From Methanosarcina sp. UBA5 (GTDB lineage Archaea > Halobacteriota > Methanosarcinia > Methanosarcinales > Methanosarcinaceae), in assembly GCF_002505485.1 (NCBI RefSeq), contig NZ_DAVG01000077.1:1-24355 (forward strand): a DNA stretch of 24,355 nt, read 5' to 3'. The number at the start of each line of letters is the position of its first letter. The stretch's first letter is position 1. A program made the position numbers and the translations under genes. This document shows, piece after piece, positions 22,773 through 24,355 of this stretch. The notes beneath the pieces were generated by a model. The model worked only from the letters and a program-made list of their open reading frames with translations. It was not told where the DNA came from and did not search any database.

Positions 22773-22843
22773 GCTGAGATGGCGGAAAGGCTACGCAGTG
22801 GACTGCAGATCCATTCATCCCGGTTCGAGTCCGGGTCTTAGCT
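22773..22843 (+). tRNA. tRNA-Cys (GCA), G37 variant
   Basis: A complete 71-nt cloverleaf. The acceptor is GCTGAGA/TCTTAGC (one G-U pair), the D arm GCGG...CGC, the anticodon stem GTGGA/TCCAT with loop CTGCAGA (anticodon GCA at 22805-22807), and the T arm CCCGG-TTCGAGT-CCGGG, with discriminator U73. CCA is not encoded. Position 37 is G, the usual archaeal tRNA-Cys base that is methylated by Trm5. Body and stems differ strongly from the tRNA-Cys at 7931-8002, so this is a distinct isoacceptor, not a recent duplicate. No palindromic operator precedes it. Confidence 0.95.
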
Positions 22844-23186
22844 TTAGAGCATGTCTTAAAAAAATTAAATAATACATGTAAGCAGATTTTACGCTAGTGT
22901 CAGAAAAAAATAAAAGAATTCCTTGTCCTAATGATTTATCTGATTGAGAATGAGAAATAATTAAGCCTTATTTTCCTAATTAAGCCTTATTTCAGAATTT
23001 TAGGACGACTAGGTAGAAAGCGTGTTCATCTTTCTCGTGAAATATTGAATGACATATTCTATTTGTTCTGTCCTGCTTGTGCCTGACGAATAGATGAATC
23101 GTAAGTCTGAAATGTTGATCAAATATTCGAGTGCTAATAGCAACGTCTGTTGTTTATGGAAAAACTAGCAGGGCAGTTTTTAAAAA
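22844..23186. other. Gene-free stretch after second tRNA-Cys
   Basis: No gene is seen. AATTAAGCCTTATTT is repeated around 22960-22992 (two near-identical copies of TAAGCCTTATTTTC/TAAGCCTTATTTCA). The rest shows no recognisable structure. Confidence 0.4.
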
Positions 23187-23278
23187 GCTCATTCCAAATG
23201 ACCAATTGAGTTTCCAATAATGAGGCGGCTTTGAAACTTTTATAGATATGGAAATAAAATTGGTTTTGGAATGAGCTA
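23187..23278. mobile_element. MITE-like palindromic element, copy 1
   Basis: A 92-bp element with inverted ends. The left end, AGCTCATTCCAAA-TG-ACCAATT, pairs with the right end, whose reverse complement is AGCTCATTCCAAAACCAATT. Pairing continues imperfectly inward (TTTCCAATA against TATGGAAA). It has no coding capacity. A diverged, interrupted relative lies at 23434-23733 beside transposase debris, supporting a mobile non-autonomous repeat. Confidence 0.65.
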
Positions 23279-23433
23279 ATAGACTTTTCAACCTAGCTTG
23301 AATTTTTCTGGATAAATCGTCTCTTCGAGTCTAGGTATTATTGCTTTACCGAGTCATCATTTTGCCTTTGCATTCCTGCATTATATCGTGAGCTTATCCT
23401 AAAACTCAAAAAAAGAATCTCTGAGTTTTCAAA

Positions 23434-23733
23434 TTTCGAATGACCAATAAGTTTCCTATCACGAAAATGGCTTTTAAACTTTTATTTCAGTCGAATACCC
23501 TTCTAGCTTGCTGTGGGGATGGAAAACTTCCCCGGTAACCGTTGATGATTATATAATTTATCAATTCCATTTTTCGGTTATTAACTTCTGCTCAAACTAA
23601 ATTGTTTAGGGTTATTACTTCCTTTAACGGAATTTCGAGTGGTGGCGCGAACATACCCCGTTGCTTGCAACGGAGTGCACCAGCGCAACTTTGATTGATA
23701 TGAAGATAAAAATTGGTTTTGGGATGAGCTCAT
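23434..23733. mobile_element. MITE-like element, copy 2, interrupted by about 200 bp
   Basis: The left half (23434-23485) matches copy 1 from CGAATGACCAAT through AGTTTCC to GGCTTTTAAACTTTTAT. The right half (about 23687-23731) matches from AACTTTGATTGATATG to AAAATTGGTTTTGGGATGAGCT. Between them lie about 200 bp absent from copy 1, bounded by AACTTT on both sides as a possible target duplication. The insert includes the hairpin CCGTTGC-TT-GCAACGG at 23658-23673. The right end abuts the transposase stop. Confidence 0.55.
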
Positions 23734-24355
23734 CCTCTATGATCTCTGCAAAAGTGAAAATGAGTACAGTAAAACCTCATTTGGTTGTATAGTCCTTTAA
23801 CTTTCTTTGAAGATCCTATTGTTTTTCTTGAAATTCTGTTATTATCCTGTCTAAAAGTCAAGTTCTGTCTTTCAAGTAAACTCGTTGATATTTTACTTTG
23901 ATCTATATCCTGACCAAAGATGACTCTTTTTTCATTTTTTGGAGCATCCTTCCCTTCTTGTTTTTGACGACCTGAGCGTATTTCAAATCTTTATCAGGCA
24001 TTATTGCTGGTTTCTTAGGTCTTCCTCTCCTTCCTGTTTTTGGAAACTCTACCCATCTTCCGTATTTTTTCAAAAGAGATTCAGCATAGAATTTTAATCC
24101 ATCTGTAACGAAAAGAGGTTTTGAATCTGAAAGATGTTTATCTGTAGTTTCTACCAATTCGTCTGCAACATACTGTTTTCTTGGTCCCAATATAAAATCA
24201 ATAACTAACCTGGACTCAGGAGCAAAGCTTACCCACATCCAGATTCCTTCATCTTCATTTTCTGTTCTTGGCGCAACTTTTTTTCAACTATTACCCACAA
24301 TTCATCCATTTCAACTTTAGAAATGTTGAGGTATTTCATCAAATCTTCATTTACC
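23730..24355 (-). pseudogene. IS1-like transposase, frameshifted and cut by window end
   Basis: Translating minus from the window edge gives VNEDLMKYLNISKVEMDELWVIVEKK, then after a frame change at an A7 run (about 24277-24283) VAPRTENEDEGIWMWVSFAPESR and on to LFVTDGLKFYAESLL. A second change near 23930 restores VIFGQDIDQ and ISTSLLERQNLTFRQ, ending in a stop at 23730. MDELW, VTDG and LLERQN fit the D-D-E catalytic set of IS1-family transposases. The first shift at a run of A resembles the programmed slip of IS1 elements, but the second one breaks the C-terminal part, so this copy is probably inactive. The 5' end lies outside the window. Confidence 0.75.

Noticed and set aside
23710..23735. 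Right end of MITE copy 2 as terminal repeat of the transposase element
   Set aside because: The orientation is wrong: by comparison with copy 1, the transposase gene lies on the outer side of this end.
1..24355. CRISPR array
   Set aside because: Repeats seen are short, degenerate and irregularly spaced; no direct repeats of 24-37 bp with regular unique spacers and no cas genes.

Overview
The window is archaeal and almost certainly from a Methanosarcina-type methanogen. The reasons are the methanogen-restricted DUF1890/DUF1894 gene pair, a homoserine acyltransferase carrying C-terminal CBS domains, archaeal BoxA (TATA) promoters, long A+T-rich spacers full of degenerate short repeats, and bacterial-type cysE/cysK genes of the kind known from Methanosarcina. 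I do not name a species.

Layout. 1-633 is an A+T-rich repeat-bearing spacer. 634-3300 is an mprF-like lipid flippase/aminoacyltransferase. 3358-4033 is a broken class-I glutamine amidotransferase. 4294-4533 is a small membrane protein. 4947-16634 is a compact sulfur/cysteine/Fe-S island: metX and metY (minus), a tRNA-Cys just upstream of them, nadA, a HesA/MoeB-type E1-like enzyme, iscU and iscS (minus), then a divergent HTH regulator with a Cys cluster, cysK, a cysE-DUF59 fusion, debris of thiE, larE (minus) and a divergent MoaD/ThiS-like sulfur carrier. DUF1890 and DUF1894 follow. 17888-21431 is a nitrate/sulfonate/taurine-type ABC importer (permease and ATPase on minus, binding protein on plus). 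Next come a truncated duplicate of the binding-protein gene (21635-21886), about 0.9 kb of gene-free DNA, a second tRNA-Cys (22773-22843), MITE-like repeats and a decayed transposase running off the right end.

The main discovery is a repeated palindromic site, core TTCACAATTGTGAA. It occurs at or just downstream of the predicted promoters of the first tRNA-Cys (8046-8057), iscS (11913-11926) and cysK (12722-12739, an 18-bp perfect palindrome), and in the divergent larE/moaD-like gap (16223-16250, a 28-bp perfect palindrome). A degenerate copy (12144-12157, 12 of 14 bases) lies before the HTH regulator gene itself. All sites lie 14-29 bp downstream of a BoxA-like element, the position expected for a repressor covering the transcription start. 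I infer a sulfur/cysteine/Fe-S regulon, probably controlled by the neighbouring regulator, which has CxxC and CxxxC motifs. The controlled genes cover cysteine synthesis (cysK, cysE), sulfur mobilisation (iscS, iscU, E1-like enzyme), sulfur transfer (larE, sulfur carrier), homocysteine synthesis (metY, metX) and a tRNA-Cys.

The two tRNA-Cys genes differ at position 37. The operator-controlled one has A37; the one without an operator has G37. Because Methanosarcina can charge tRNA-Cys both directly (CysRS) and through phosphoserine (SepRS/SepCysS), this could link regulated tRNA supply to charging route.

Other oddities: the ABC ATPase has ACG where its ATG should be; cysE is fused to a MIP18/DUF59 domain; tandem repeats span the stop codons of metX and cysK; and three or more genes are decaying (glutamine amidotransferase, thiE, binding-protein duplicate, transposase).
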